This document shows positions 44,791-57,059 of a stretch of DNA of 64,000 nucleotides, one piece after another; position 1 is the stretch's first letter; every line of letters begins with the position of its first letter. The position numbers and the translations under genes are program-made. Origin of the DNA: Carettochelys insculpta (taxonomy: Eukaryota; Chordata; Testudines; Carettochelyidae); assembly GCF_033958435.1 (NCBI RefSeq), contig NC_134150.1, forward strand, positions 36,389,501 to 36,453,500, read 5' to 3'. Below the pieces are notes generated by a model that worked only from the letters and a program-made list of their open reading frames with translations, searched no databases and had not been told where the DNA came from.

Positions 44791-47700
44791 TAAAATAGCT
44801 CCATAGTTTCCAATCAGCGATAATAAGGTTTTGCATCTCACTAGGAGAATTGTATCCTGGGCAACATTTTCATTAATCTCTTTACTAAACTAAACTGGTT
44901 TCCCTGTGGAAATTAATTATGGGAGTAGTATCAGGAATTTTATTTCTATAATATACCAGAGAGATCTACTGCTGTGGCTTTATATACTATTACACAGTGG
45001 AGCAATAATCTATTGTAATAAGCTTAAAAAAAGAAGGCAGCATGTAATTAAAAATAGTATAACACAAGTATTTGCTGCCTTTCCTAAAGCCAAAATGTCC
45101 TTTTGTGCTACGATTTGTTAAAAAACATGGCCCAACCACAAGAAGGTGAGAAAAATGCAAGTTTAGAAAGGTTTTAATTACATGAAAAGTAGTAACATAT
45201 GATAAGGCTTTGCCACCAGTGTACCAGAATAGCAGGACCAGGACTTATTAACTGCTTGCCATAGCAAGTGGATACATCTGCGTAATCCCTTTTAATAGTA
45301 TGTGCTCATTAACTTCTCAGAGGGTCAAAGTTACGCGTTCCAGATCTGCAGAGGCCCACCACATCATTCATTATTAGAAAATAGTGCAGACTCTTCCATT
45401 GTGATTTATCCCCTGATCTCGTGCCCCAGATAGAGAAAATGACATTTCTACTGTATTGGTACCTTATACCTCAGCATCTTAGCCTAAGAGACAGGTTCCA
45501 TGTATGTACATAAACAACATCTGTCCCATTAGGAAGGGGATAGTCTATTGGTAAATGTAATTGTACTCCAGTAGAATAATTCACCTATCAGTTTGGAGAA
45601 GAATGTACATTTTTGAACCAGTATTTGGAGGAGTCATTAACATTTACAAAATTATTATTCTCTGTTCATGATGATAAGGTCTCTTAGTTCTAAAATATGT
45701 GGATAAGGTGTTAGGCAAGCTGATATTTATAAATAGGATAAGCAGATAAGAAGGTAAAATGTAGGTGTAGAAGGCCAATATTTCCAGTTTTTTTATCCTG
45801 TTCTTTTCCAATTACTGACAGTTTTCATTTGATGTGTTTTTAATAAACCTATGTTGTTGAACTTGAAACATCATTATATAGAGGCACTGGATTAATGCTG
45901 GTTTAAAGTGAACTGTGCCTCAAGATGGCTTCAGTTATCAACCATCTTAGCAATTCATCGACTTTATAAGATCAAGATTTGTATATGTTCCAGACTGATT
46001 ATTAAACTGTATTGGACCAGCGTGGTACTTGAGAAGTAGCATGTGGTGCTACCATGGGACTCTACAGACATCAACTGCTGGAGTTCACAGAATAACAGCA
46101 TGTAGAAAATTATTGAAGTGACCTGTTTAATCGGTGGCAAGTAGGAGTGCATGAGTCACTCTGGAAATTTCTAGACAATTCATGAACAACAATGTTCTTT
46201 TCCTCATTTGAAAGAACTGCGACCACGTCACGGAGACTTGTGTCTTAGTCAAAGATCCCACCATTTCAAGCTTAGAATTCTAGAAGCTCTTTGGATCTGC
46301 ACATTCAAAATTCTCCAGAACAAAATTATAGCATGCTTCTTCACAATATTCTGCAGTTCAGTGTGAGGGACCAAAAATTGTATTGATGCTTCCTGAGGTG
46401 TATACATGAGAAATGAATTCTCATATTATCAATATTATGCATAGAAAAGGCTAGCTTATCCTCCTTGCCCATAGTCAATGTTCTGGAAATTCATGAAATG
46501 TAGTTTTATAGTATTTATCTCAGGGTTATCTTCAAACATAGTCAAATGCATGGCAGTTAGATGCCCTGATTCCAGTCCATTATCTATGACATTGAGAAAT
46601 CTTCCTACAAAGAGAGGCAGGATCTTGGTTGCAAGTACCATTTTTAAAAATGTAGAAGATCACTCATCAGATAAAGCATAAGTATGTTGGCCATTTTGCA
46701 GCTCATTACAAAGATGTAACTCATGAATATCAGTTTGTAAAATGCTGCAAATGGAAGTAACTGTCTAAAAGATGACATAATGCACCACCAAAGATCATAA
46801 AATGCCATGCATAATATTATTGTTGGTTTCTCAGTGAAAATGGTGAAATAGTTGATGATAATTAGGCTGAAATCCAGCTAAGATAATCACATAATATTCA
46901 CGAGGACTTCTTTTTTTGTTTCTTCTCTCTTTCACCAAACTCTTTGACTAGTATTGCTCACGCCTGATTATTGTAAGAAAATTCGGTAATAAATCCTTCA
47001 TGAAAATTAACTGTGGGTCAGATCCTCTGAGAACTGTAGCCTTTTATAAGCTCTACAACTGCAATTTAGTAAGCTGTAATTTACAATATCCTGTTTTATC
47101 TGGCCCCATAAGTATATTGTGAGAGCTACAATGGTGTGTATATTTAACACATTTCTCCGAATATACTGGCTAGTGTAACATCTGTAAGTTTCATCTGTAG
47201 AAGTACATATCTTTTTCTTTTTTACTAATAGTTATAGTCTATTAGCATCAAAGAATAATAAAAAACCCATTTTCAACTTCTTTTTTATTGATTTTTCACT
47301 TTAATGCACACAACCTCTAGACCAATGACAACAACAACAATCTACGTTCCCATTCTCGGTTGAAATAGCAGTTCTATATCTTTCTTTTTTCTTTGTAGGA
47401 TGATCAAGAATTGAATCTCCCAAAGAGCTGGTAACATGCTTCACTCAAAGGATTAGATAAAATAGTATGATGTATTTTTGCACTGTTGCGTGAATAAAGA
47501 CTTATCTCCACCAATGGCAGGTAGTAGGTTTTGTGTGTAATAGATTAGGTGGTGCTAAGGTAATATTATGTATAACTCTCTGATATGAGCCTGGTATTCC
47601 TGCACTTCAGCCTACATCCCTTCTAAAGTACAGGCTAGAGATTATCTCAGTGATAAAACAAGAGGCTGCCTTACAGTTTTTTCAGAATATCATTTTGTGT

Positions 47701-48325
47701 GTTGTGAGATATGACATAATGATGTGTTGTGTGTCATATAAAAAAGTTTGCAACCAGGATTTGAAATACTGGTTAAAACTTGTCTGCAACTGCTGTTACA
47801 TGGTGAATTCCGGTGGTGTGTCCCACACAGATTTCCCCATTTATAGCAGTGACAAAAGTTAGTTGCAAGATGTTCCTTAGTGGACATATACATACCTCCA
47901 CTCTATCTCTTCACCAAGGTGTCTTCCCATTCATGTATGTCATCAAAGATACAGGTCTGTCGCATTGGTCTCCTCAGATTAGATCTCCTCACCAAAAGCA
48001 CCCCAAAGGGTCTCAAGGCCAACAGCACTTATACTCAGCTTCCAGCAAGACTGGGAGTCTGTGTCCTGGATCCAAAGTTACACAGACTCTTGGACACAGC
48101 CAAAACACATCTTAGTCCTGTTTTGTTCAGCTGCAGAGGCTACAGGGCTGTGTCCAACTTGTCCTATTCATAATCTTTTTCTCAGTGGCTCAGGTTTGGT
48201 GGGAGATGTGTAAAATCTACTGAACTGCTCGCCCTTAATGGGAACATTCTGCTTCAGGGACAGCAACCTAGAATGCTCAATAACTTCATCGTTTCCTCAC
48301 CAAGATACCTTTGGCTTTTTTGACT
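44791..48325. other. Intron, no feature seen
   Basis: About 3.5 kb of AT-rich sequence. No exon, RNA gene or clear repeat recognised. Confidence 0.4.
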
Positions 48326-48485
48326 AAGGGCTTGTCCACCTGGAGGCACTCAGGAAAGTTAGTTCAAATTTAACTAAAGGTGTGAATTAAAGATGAATTA
48401 GTTAAACCTCTCTGTGGCCCTCATTCAGAAATGCATTGATTTAAATTCAGTTTACTTTAACCTAAATTAATTCAGCCGAGTCAAT
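48326..48485 (+). mobile_element. Partial MITE, AAGGGCTTGTCCAC end
   Basis: The left end AAGGGCTTGTCCACCTGGA is like the TIR of another turtle MITE family, followed by AATTCA/TTAATT-rich sequence. The right end is not seen. Confidence 0.35.
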
Positions 48486-48794
48486 ATTTTGCACAGAGTT
48501 AAAGCCTGTTTCTAACACCTTCCAAACTTTCCTTTATAAATCTTCCCAGATGTTGTTTAGACTATGGTTATAGCCTAGAAAATATTCGTTGAACCTCAGA
48601 ATTTCAGGGAGTGGTACTATGGCTTCCTTCCTTTTACAGGATTTTATATTTTTAAATGTTTATTTTTTAATACTTTCTGATTAACATAGCACAGGCCTCT
48701 GCCTTGCTCTTCCACAGATTCTCTGTCCATGTCATGAGCCTCCAAGAATATGAGTATTTCAGCCCTTTCATTAAATTTAGGTGTGGCCTGTGAT

Positions 48795-48962
48795 GCAACC
48801 TGATAGAGCTTCTCAATATGAACAGCAACGAAGCAACTTCATCAGATGCACAGTGAGTCATTGCTCACAAAAGCTCATGCTCAAAACTTTTCTGTTAGTC
48901 TATAAGGTGCCACAGGACCCTTCGTTGCTATTTCAGATCCAGACTAACACGGCTACCCCTCC
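48795..48962 (+). mobile_element. Penelope-like tail plus inverted head
   Basis: GTCTATAAGGTGCCACAGGA (shared tail) is followed by GATCCAGACTAACACGGCTA, the reverse of the family head. This tail-head arrangement is seen again at 53205-53330. The coding part is absent. Confidence 0.65.
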
Positions 48963-50129
48963 AATACTCCGTATGAACAGGATTCTCTTTAATATTTAAA
49001 AGCAAAATCCATTATAAATAATGTTCCAGGATGAGAATTCCCAAGGATCCACTACCCTTAATGATTACGATGGATTCTGAAGATGCAAATTTTCTGCTTC
49101 TGGAAGTGCTACACGCATCATAATCTTATTCTTTTATGGCTGCATTTTGCCCTCCTTTTGTACTATTTCAGCTTTATGGACATCCAGAGGGTTGTGCAGG
49201 ATAGAGCTCATTGCAAAAGTTGGCCTATTCATTTTAACTGATCCATTTGTCTGCTCTAAGTTGTATTGAGCCTGGCTGGTGACTATACCAGATCTCCAGG
49301 ATTTGTCAAGCCTAGTCCCATTGGTCTTGTGTTTTTCTGTGTGGCTGATATGACACCTCTTCTAACGTATATTTCTCATGATCTGCATTTGCTGATTTTT
49401 CTGGTTGCAGCTTCTGCTAACTTCTTAGTACTGGACTGTTTCTTGGCTGTTAGGAGTAAAGAAGTACACAGGCAGGTGGATGTGATCTCTCTCTCTGTCC
49501 CCTCTGCTGACTAAAATTTAAATAAAAAGAAAATTCAAAGATTAAATCCTGACACTTTAGTGTTAAGATTAGGTCAGATGGTTTACAGCAAAGTTGAAGT
49601 GATATGCTTGCTGCCAGTAACTCCCTTGTGGGAAGACTTCCAATGAACTTCAAGAAGATGAGTCAACTGCTTGGCTCCTGTTGGATCAGATAGTGCAGAA
49701 TGTGTGAAGGAGTTGCTCAGGCACTCCCATCTTTTGCCATCTGCTTCCCCTAAACAGTACAGTTTTCCTTTTTGACCGCATTTCCAAATTCCTTGAGTGC
49801 TTGATGGTTTTCTATTCCCTCAATGCTCCCTTCCAAGACTCAGGAATTTTAGCAGCAAGTATTTCAGGCAGGTTCTTCTGATAGGTTGTTGTTTTCTTCT
49901 GGCAGAAATACAATGCATTCTCTTATGGATCATTTATGTTTCAGATTGTAAGAGAGACTAAGAGCCCCCTTTGGTAGATAACTCATTCCTACTGTGACAG
50001 CTAAGTTTCAGAATCACTTGGTTTGGGAAATACTCCTGTATTTTAGTTGTATTTGTCCTCAGCATTCTTATTTAGCTGTAACTTTAGCCACAAAAATCCT
50101 CTCCTTGCCATTCTGGTTATTATAAACTC
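48963..50129. other. Intron, no feature seen
   Basis: No exon or repeat recognised. Confidence 0.4.
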
Positions 50130-50132
50130 AGT

Positions 50133-51222
50133 GGCTGTGTCTACACTACAGGTCCATTATGAAAGGACGGCTTTCAAAAATTAGCATCAAAAGAGGGCCT
50201 TTCGAAACAGAGTGTCCACACAGGCAAATGGGGAGCGAAAGGTTGACCTGCCCTTTCGAAAGGCCCCCCCTGCAATTTCGAAAGAGAGTGTCCATACATC
50301 TCAAGGTGTTCTTTGGAAAGAACAGGGGCAGGAAGTGCCACAGGCAGGGTCGCATGGCGGATGAACCCTTCCAGGCTGCCGCTTGCTGTCCCTTTAAAGC
50401 CGCCCCCCCACCACAACCCTCAGCCTGCATATGCTGAGGGCCAGCTACCTGTCCCCAGGCACACAGGAAATGTGAGCAGAGGAGGCACCCCGGGCCGCCA
50501 TGGACCCTGAGCAGCTCCCACCCTCATAGAGGCTGTGGCTGGCACACTGGCCGTGGTCCTGGCTGCTGTACACCAGCGGCTCCTGGTGGCCACCATGCTA
50601 GCCATCCTCAGGGGGTGACATACCCACCCAATCTCCCGGATCATCTGCTGCTTGTGGGGCTTCTCCACAAGCAGCGACTGGTGGGACTGGCTGGTGCCGG
50701 AGGACTGGGTCGATGACCAGCGGCTACAGAACTTCAGGATGATCAAGGAGACATTCCTGGAGCTGTGCCACTGACTCGCCCCAGTCCTGCAGAACTACGA
50801 CACCTGCATGAGGCCAGTGCTCCCCTCCAGAAAACGGTGGCCATCGTCCTCTGGAAACTGGCCACACAGGACAGTCACCGATCCATCGGCCACCAGTATG
50901 GAGTAGGCAAGGCCACTGTCGGGGTCTTCCTTAACGAGGTAAGCCATGCCCATGTCACACCTCCCACTGCGTGCAGCAGCCAGGGGGCCCCCCCAGCAAG
51001 GGCTGCGAAGAGGCTACACTTGCTCTCTTTCAAAATAATCTCTCGAAAGGGGGCGCTCTCCCCACTGTGGGAATGGAGGACCAACTTCGAGAGAACAGCC
51101 CCATTCTTTTGAAGTTACTTTAGAAAGATTGCGGAGTGTGTCTAGATGCTCTGTGGGTCATTTCGAAAGAAGGCCATCTTTCGACCTCAATTTTAAATGT
51201 ACTTGCTAGTGTAGATGCTCCC
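50133..51222 (+). mobile_element. Second Harbinger family, deleted copy
   Basis: The ends GGCTGTGTCTACACTACAG and CTAGTGTAGATGCTCCC are inverted repeats. The flanks AGT and GGT match at 2 of 3 positions. The CTTTCGAAAG motif replaces the TATTTCGAT of the M family. It retains the first coding part of a transposase up to its splice donor; the catalytic exon and the Myb gene are deleted. Confidence 0.8.
50643..50938 (+). pseudogene. Harbinger transposase N-terminal fragment
   Basis: Translates as SSDWWDWLVPEDWVDDQRLQ, then NFRMIKETFLELCH, a TGA where the related element has Trp, and LAPVLQNYDTCMRP. A frameshift near 50830 leads to KTVAIVLWKLATQDSHRSIGH and GVGKATVGVFLNE, followed by GTAAGC. It aligns with the first coding part of the transposase at 36693-37195 but differs at many positions, so it is a separate family. 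The DDE catalytic part is missing. Confidence 0.85.
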
Positions 51223-52104
51223 GGTGACTATTAAAGCAAAAGAAAGAAAAGGTAAAAGAAAATATTTTGGTAGAGAGGTGCTGGTTTGAAGTGTCATTAC
51301 GCTTGAGGTATTGGTTCCACCTAAGTAAAAGTTCCGTGTGTAAGCCATGTTAACAACAAGCAGTTTACAGACATAAAGCGAGTTTAGTCATGTGCTTGCA
51401 TGCTGTTTTCGGAAGGGAGGGGCCAGGGTGAAGGTAGCCAAAGATACTCTGTGATTTCCATCTACTCCTGTCATCTCAGGAAGAAAAAAATATCTAAGCA
51501 GTAACATCTCAGCATAACAATTACTAAAATAATCCACATGATCATAACACTTTTAATTGTTTACAAGCTGAAAAGTCTGCTGTCTTTTGCTTTCTAAAAC
51601 TCCAAAGTACTTCTAGTGGTTCCAAATTAAGTCATTAGAAAGTTGCTCCAGGCCGAAATCAGACTTTCCACTCAGTTCATTGATTTTTTTTTTTAAAACA
51701 AAACAATTTTGCAATGTTTTAATTAGTTTGGCTGTCTTTAACAAGTGCCCAGAAGAGATGTTTGTCAGCTCTTGTGTCAAGAAACATTCATCGACTGTGT
51801 TACCCAGTGGTCAGACAGGAATATGGCAAGTTTTCTTCCTCACAGGCCTCTTTTTCACTGTAAGACTGTCATGCAGTTGTTTGTCCTGTTTTTGTGAGTC
51901 AGGCTTCCAAAGGGACCACGAGTCCAAGTCCAATCCTTTCAAGAGACACAAAAGAATACAACAATAGGACTGTCATCAGATGCCTGCAAAGGCTCCAGAG
52001 CTTTCTCCTTTGGTTGGGGACTTGGGATCTAGACTTTTTTGCATTCAGGGCCTGGATTCCCTACAAATGGATTAGGCTCCTTTCCAGGCCCACTAATGCA
52101 GGGA
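51223..52104. other. Intron, no feature seen
   Basis: No exon or repeat recognised. Confidence 0.4.
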
Positions 52105-52350
52105 GGGAAGGCAAAGGGAACAGTTGCCCATGGGCCCAGCATTTCAAAGGGGACCAGATTTCCAGGCCCCTTGGAAATGTCACGGAGCTCTGTACCACCA
52201 CTCTGGGTGGTGGAGGGGGTGTGAGGGGAGGGGCAGGCCTGATTGTCTTAAACCTCACCCCTTCTGCCCTTTGGTGGGGAGTTGGTTCCCCCTCCCATCT
52301 TGCTCTCAGGCCCATAGCAGCTGTGTGCACCGCTGTTCCTCACACTGTAC
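52105..52350 (+). repeat. Repeat family B, copy 5
   Basis: CATTTCAAAGGGGACCAGAT and CACCCCTTCTGCCCTTTGG, with the usual family B order. Confidence 0.6.
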
Positions 52351-53204
52351 CCTCCGCAGAGATTAGAAGGTGAGCCAGGGCCCAGCCTCTTTTCTGAGCT
52401 CTAATAGCCCCATGATGGGGTGGCTAAATCCTCCAACGGGGGTGCTGAGCAGTAACTTCCCTGGATACATTTCTTACTAGAATCCCCTTTTTTCCTGTAG
52501 GGTGAATCACATTTTCTGGCCTTCCAATGCTACCACCAGTCCCTGCTTTACAGGCTTCATCAGATCCAAATGTCCAGGTCCTTGGCAACAAGGCTGTCTG
52601 CATTACTCCCTATCAAAAGCTCCGAGTACAGGTCTACCGCACTTCCCTGTCTTCCATCCAAAGAGCTGTTCTGCTTCCCTCTCCATGTTCCACCTCCAGC
52701 TTGTGCAGGATTTGCAGATGTGGTAGGATGGGGCCATCTACTTCCAGAGCCACAGTTCTAATACCCGTACAATACCCCAAGAAGGCTGTAAGTCAATGGT
52801 ATGTATTCACTGTTTTGGTTCTTGCCCATGGGTAGGTTACCAAAGTATACTCCTAATTGTGGATGATTTTGGTTTAAATCACTATGCTCCAGAAGTATGA
52901 GATTCTGACTTTGCAGAAAGGCTCCCTTCTCCATGGAGATTGCAGTTTGCAAAATTCATGGCTGTTCTCATATCCTCAGAACAGTCTGATTGCACAGAGG
53001 AACCATATCAACTACATTTCCATCTCACACTCCAAAATCTTGTCTTGGACTCCTTTTTGTCCCAACAAGAGGGATTCTCTGAATGATTCCTTCCATTTCT
53101 TAGGCTCAGCGATCCAGTTGAATTGGCTGGCTAGGAAGGAGAAATTATTTTGCTCCTCTCTAATTTCACCCACATGCTGATCTCATTGCTCCTCTCTGCA
53201 CTGC
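52351..53204. other. Intron, unassigned
   Basis: Overlapping short frames near 52500-52830 have no recognisable domain. It may be part of an old retroelement, but nothing decisive is visible. Confidence 0.3.
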
Positions 53205-53330
53205 ATCAGGAAAAGTGGGTCTTTGCCCACAAAAGCTTATGCTCCAATAAATCTGTTAGTCTATAAGGGGCTGAAGGACTTCTCATTATTTTTGCGGATC
53301 CAGACTAACACGGCTACCCCTCTGATGCAC
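53205..53330 (+). mobile_element. Penelope-like tail plus inverted head
   Basis: GTGGGTCTTTGCCCAC, AAAAGCTTATGCTCC and the tail are followed by GATCCAGACTAACACGGCTA. Same arrangement as at 48795-48962. Non-coding. Confidence 0.7.
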
Positions 53331-54048
53331 ATCGGGAAAATTAACTTTGGCAGCAGGCTGTCATCATAGCAAATAGTGTGGCACATCCCTGTTGTGGTGT
53401 CACCTGTGAAGGACCTAGGGACTGAAGGCAGAAAAATGCAGCAGGTGACAAAATGTTAAGATTTGTCTTTGCTGCTTTTAAGCACACAGAATTTGACAGT
53501 AATCTCAGGATTTATCCCTTGTTTCCCCACTATGGAAATCCCATTAAGCTCGCTCTTCTCCTAATGAGTTGCAGCACTTTCCTCCTCAAAATGGAACCCA
53601 CTTGGCAAGGTGAAATGACTTATTTAATATGTGTGCTGTAGGATATTGAAGTTGATCTTTCCTTTGTACCAACGCCAACCGTTTTAAACTCAGTAAGCAA
53701 ACCTCATTAATATGCTGAGCTTTTGCTGAAACTGCACATGGGATATATGCTATTAAAAGGGAATTTGATACAGACATAAATAAAGAATGATTAATGGAAC
53801 TTTGGTCTTCATATTTTGGGAAGATAGTTATACTTATGGAGGAGGAAAAGGAAAGGAAAGCAGTTTCTGCGATACGTGGATTAAAAGGTTACCACAAGCA
53901 AATTACATGCCCTTATGAGTCAGGTAGCAGTAAATGGGTGGTAAATGATTTACAATGTTTCTCAGGGAAACGTTTCAAAGCTTAGTTTGAAAAGAACGGA
54001 GACTATGCAGGTCCCTAATATATATGGTTCATATATGATCTTATAATA
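53331..54048. other. Intron, no feature seen
   Basis: No exon or repeat recognised. Confidence 0.4.
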
Positions 54049-54125
54049 GTGATTGAACCTCTTTCACCTGACCAGTGCTGAATGAAAGACTTTGCAAGAC
54101 CACGGTAGGTCAATATTGCATAATA

Positions 54126-54362
54126 CAGGGGTCAGCAATCAAAATAGCAAGAAGAGCCATTTTTTCCAAATCGTTAAAAATATTCTTAATAATTGAAGAG
54201 ACACAATGCATGTGAACACAAGACAGTCCTTAATAAATAACGTTAAACCATACTTTTTGTAACCCCCATTTTAAGAACAGCACACATGCTATGATTTGTA
54301 ATGCAATGCATGTTTACTGCTGGATGTTCACAAACATTTTACGTATTCTGTTTCCTCACACT

Positions 54363-54400
<38 letters not shown>

Positions 54401-54653
54401 CACTTACTTCCCGACTTTCACTCCCAAACTTTCTCTCTCTCTGGAGCATGCTAGGGGGAGTTATCCATTGTTTTGAGATCCCAAATCATTTGTTACCTAG
54501 ATATGAGTTCTTCATACTTGGGCTTTTAGACATTCATCATTTATTGAAAATAATCAAGAGGGTTTTTTTTTGTTTCTTTGTCTGTTTTTTACTTTGCATT
54601 TATATCATCGGAAGCGAAAGAAGTGCTTAAAGTCCACAGGTTGCAGACCCCTG
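54126..54653. mobile_element. hAT-like element nested in Tigger-like MITE
   Basis: CAGGGGTCAGCAATC and GGTTGCAGACCCCTG are inverted termini of hAT type. Flanking octamers GCATAATA and GTCTAGCA match at 4 of 8; comparison with copy 2 shows GTCTAGCA is the original target. It contains a (TG)n array and no intact transposase. Confidence 0.6.
54368..54398 (+). repeat. (TG)n microsatellite
   Basis: Pure alternating TG for 31 bases within the hAT-like element. Confidence 0.95.
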
Positions 54654-55104
54654 GTCTAGCATCATTACCACAACTTCCGCTGCTTATTGGGCTCTTAGAA
54701 GATATTTAGGGGTAAATCACAGCTAAATAACAGCTCAGAACACTGAAAGGCAGTAAAAAAAACTTTATAGGACCATGGGAAACTTGGCCACACCCATGAT
54801 AAGTGGTCATCCGACTTACTAAAATCATGCCAGGTTACAGATCTAGCTGGGCAAGAGAGTTCCAGATTAGAGAGGTTTAATCTGCAGAGTTAAAAAATAT
54901 GTTTTTCTGTTTAAAGTCAGGGACTGGGATTAAGGAGACCTTGAATTCTGCCCCAACTTCCTATGTGATTTTACTTAAATTACTAATTTTTTCTGTCTAT
55001 GTTCCATATCTATAAAATGGGGATAGTCTCATTTTGATAGTGGTAGGGTAAATCTTGAGTACTGGTAGAAGCTGATAACAAGATGATGGGTGCCATACAG
55101 ATAG

Positions 55105-55430
55105 ATGGCTACACTGCAGCTTATGTTAACAAAATTTCTGTCAACAGAAGTTTTGTAAACAGCACGCGAATCCAGACTGCAGATCTGTCAGCAGAAATGT
55201 GCCAGTTGGAAGCGTTCTGTTGGCATCCCTATCCACCTGGTTCTACAAGGAAAAAAGGGTATTTTGACAAAGGGGGTGGGGGTTTTCCAGACATTTGGCA
55301 CCGTGTGGACGGGCCAAATGTCAGAAAAGCCTCTCCTGACAGAACTGTCAGCAAAATATAAGCAAATGCGTTGTGCAATTTGTGTATCTTTTGCCACCAG
55401 TTCTCAGCAATCTAGACATAGGATCTGCAA
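55105..55430. mobile_element. Possible Harbinger-type MITE, degenerate
   Basis: GGCTACACTGCAGCTTATG then TTCTGTCAACAGAAG and CTGTCAGCAAAATATAAGC resemble the TGTCGACA subfamily. The right end (near CTAGACATAGGATC) is weak and no TSD was found. Confidence 0.45.
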
Positions 55431-56342
55431 TGAAATAATTCCTGACAGTGTAGCATCGCTGGACTTCACAATTCTTCTCACTCTCAACTTAATCAAGTTG
55501 TTCAGTGTGTGAGTTTCACACAGGATTTTCATTTTACAGTCTGTAATTTATTGGCTGGGAGTTTTCCTTGATATTTAGTGTTATATTTTCCCTTCTTAAT
55601 ATCCTAATTAAAACTTCCAATTGCTCTTCTTTTCATTCAGTACCACTCCATCTTTTTCCATATAGCCTGTATTTTATCATACCATTAGTGGAAGCATTTG
55701 CCTTTGATGCCAGCGGAGAATCCATTTCTTAATGTATGTATCAGAAGCAGAAATGACTTGAACTAAAATTCCAAATCCAAACACATCCAAAGTTTGGATC
55801 CAGATGAAAGACTTGCAGCGTGGATCCATGTCTAGCTGAAAATACACATCAGTCGTTTGAAGTCAATGACTTTTACCTTTCCTATCTAGTTTAAAATCTG
55901 TCAAAAAAGTTTTCTGAGGTTTAAACTTGAGAATTTAGTTCCTCTCCTATTGAATATTATCTGATTCAAATCAGTTATTTTTTAGTTTTAATTGAGATTA
56001 GTGTGTGTTAGCAAACAGAACTATATGATCTCATATATTTAAATGAATGATTTAGAGGTATAATCAACAGCAAATGACCGAGATTACGCTTCTCTTCATA
56101 CAGTTAAAAACCCACGTCCCAATCCATCTGTCTTGTGTTATTAATGAGAGGATCAGGAGAATTTAGTGAAGAAAAAGAATGTGTGTGTGTGTGTGTGAAA
56201 GAGAGAGGCTGTAAATAGCTTCCTGACCAATACAATGTAATAACTTTCCTGCAGCTTGTAATGATTTCATCAGCGAATTGCTGACACTAGGTAGGATTGC
56301 TAGAAGTCAGGCTTTAAGAGTAGACTCTATATGATGCATCAC
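55431..56342. other. Intron, no feature seen
   Basis: Apart from a (GT)n run at 56181-56197 nothing is recognised. Confidence 0.4.
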
Positions 56343-56345
56343 TAT

Positions 56346-57056
56346 AGCCGTGTCTACACGTGCACGCTACTTCGAAGTAGCAGCACTAACTTCGAAATAG
56401 CGCCCGTCACGGCTACACGTGTTGGGCGCTATTTCGATGTTAACATCGACATTAGGCGGCGAGACGTCGAAGCCTCTAACCCCATGAGGGGATGGGAATA
56501 GCGCCCTACTTCGACGTTCAACGTCGAAGTAGGGACCGTGTAGTCGTTGCGCGTCCCGCAACTTCGAAATTGCGGGGTCCGCCATGGCGGCCATCAGCTG
56601 AGGGGTTGAGAGACGCTCTCTCTCCAGCCCCTGCGGGGCTCTATGGTCACTGTGTGCAGCAGCCCTTAGCCCAGGGCTTCTGGCTGCTGCTGCTGCAGCT
56701 GGGGATCCATGCTGCATGCACAGGGTCTGCAACCAGTTATCGGCTCTGTGGATCTTGTGTTGTTTAGTGCAACTGTGTCTGGGAGGGGCCCTTTAAGGGA
56801 GCGGCTTGCTGTTGAGTCTGCCCTGTGACCCTGTCTGCAGCTGTGCCTGGCACCCTTATTTCGATGTGTGCTACTTTGGCGTGTAGACGTTCCCTCGCAG
56901 CGCCTATTTCGATGTGGTGCTGCGCAACGTCGATGTGGACCATCGACGTTGCCAGCCCTGGAGGACGTGTAGACGTTATTCATCGAAATAGCCTATTTCG
57001 ATGTCGCCACATCGAAATAGGCTACTTCGATGTAGGCTTCACGTGTAGACGTAGCC
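56346..57056 (-). mobile_element. Harbinger MITE M3 (minus), TSD TAT
   Basis: AGCCGTGTCTACACGTG and CACGTGTAGACGTAGCC flanked by TAT (56343-56345 and 57057-57059). The same 711-bp length and structure as M1. It keeps the intact vestigial start and polyglutamine (MDPQLQQQQPEALG, then stop) on the minus strand. Confidence 0.9.
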
Positions 57057-57059
57057 TAT

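Larger units (their letters stand above)
54049..54884 (+). mobile_element. pogo/Tigger-like MITE copy 3, interrupted
   Basis: GATTGAACCTCTTTCACCTG on the left and GATTAGAGAGGTTTAATCTG on the right, in the same orientation as copy 2. It is interrupted by a hAT-like element (54126-54653); family sequence resumes at CTAGCATCATTACC. Confidence 0.6.
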
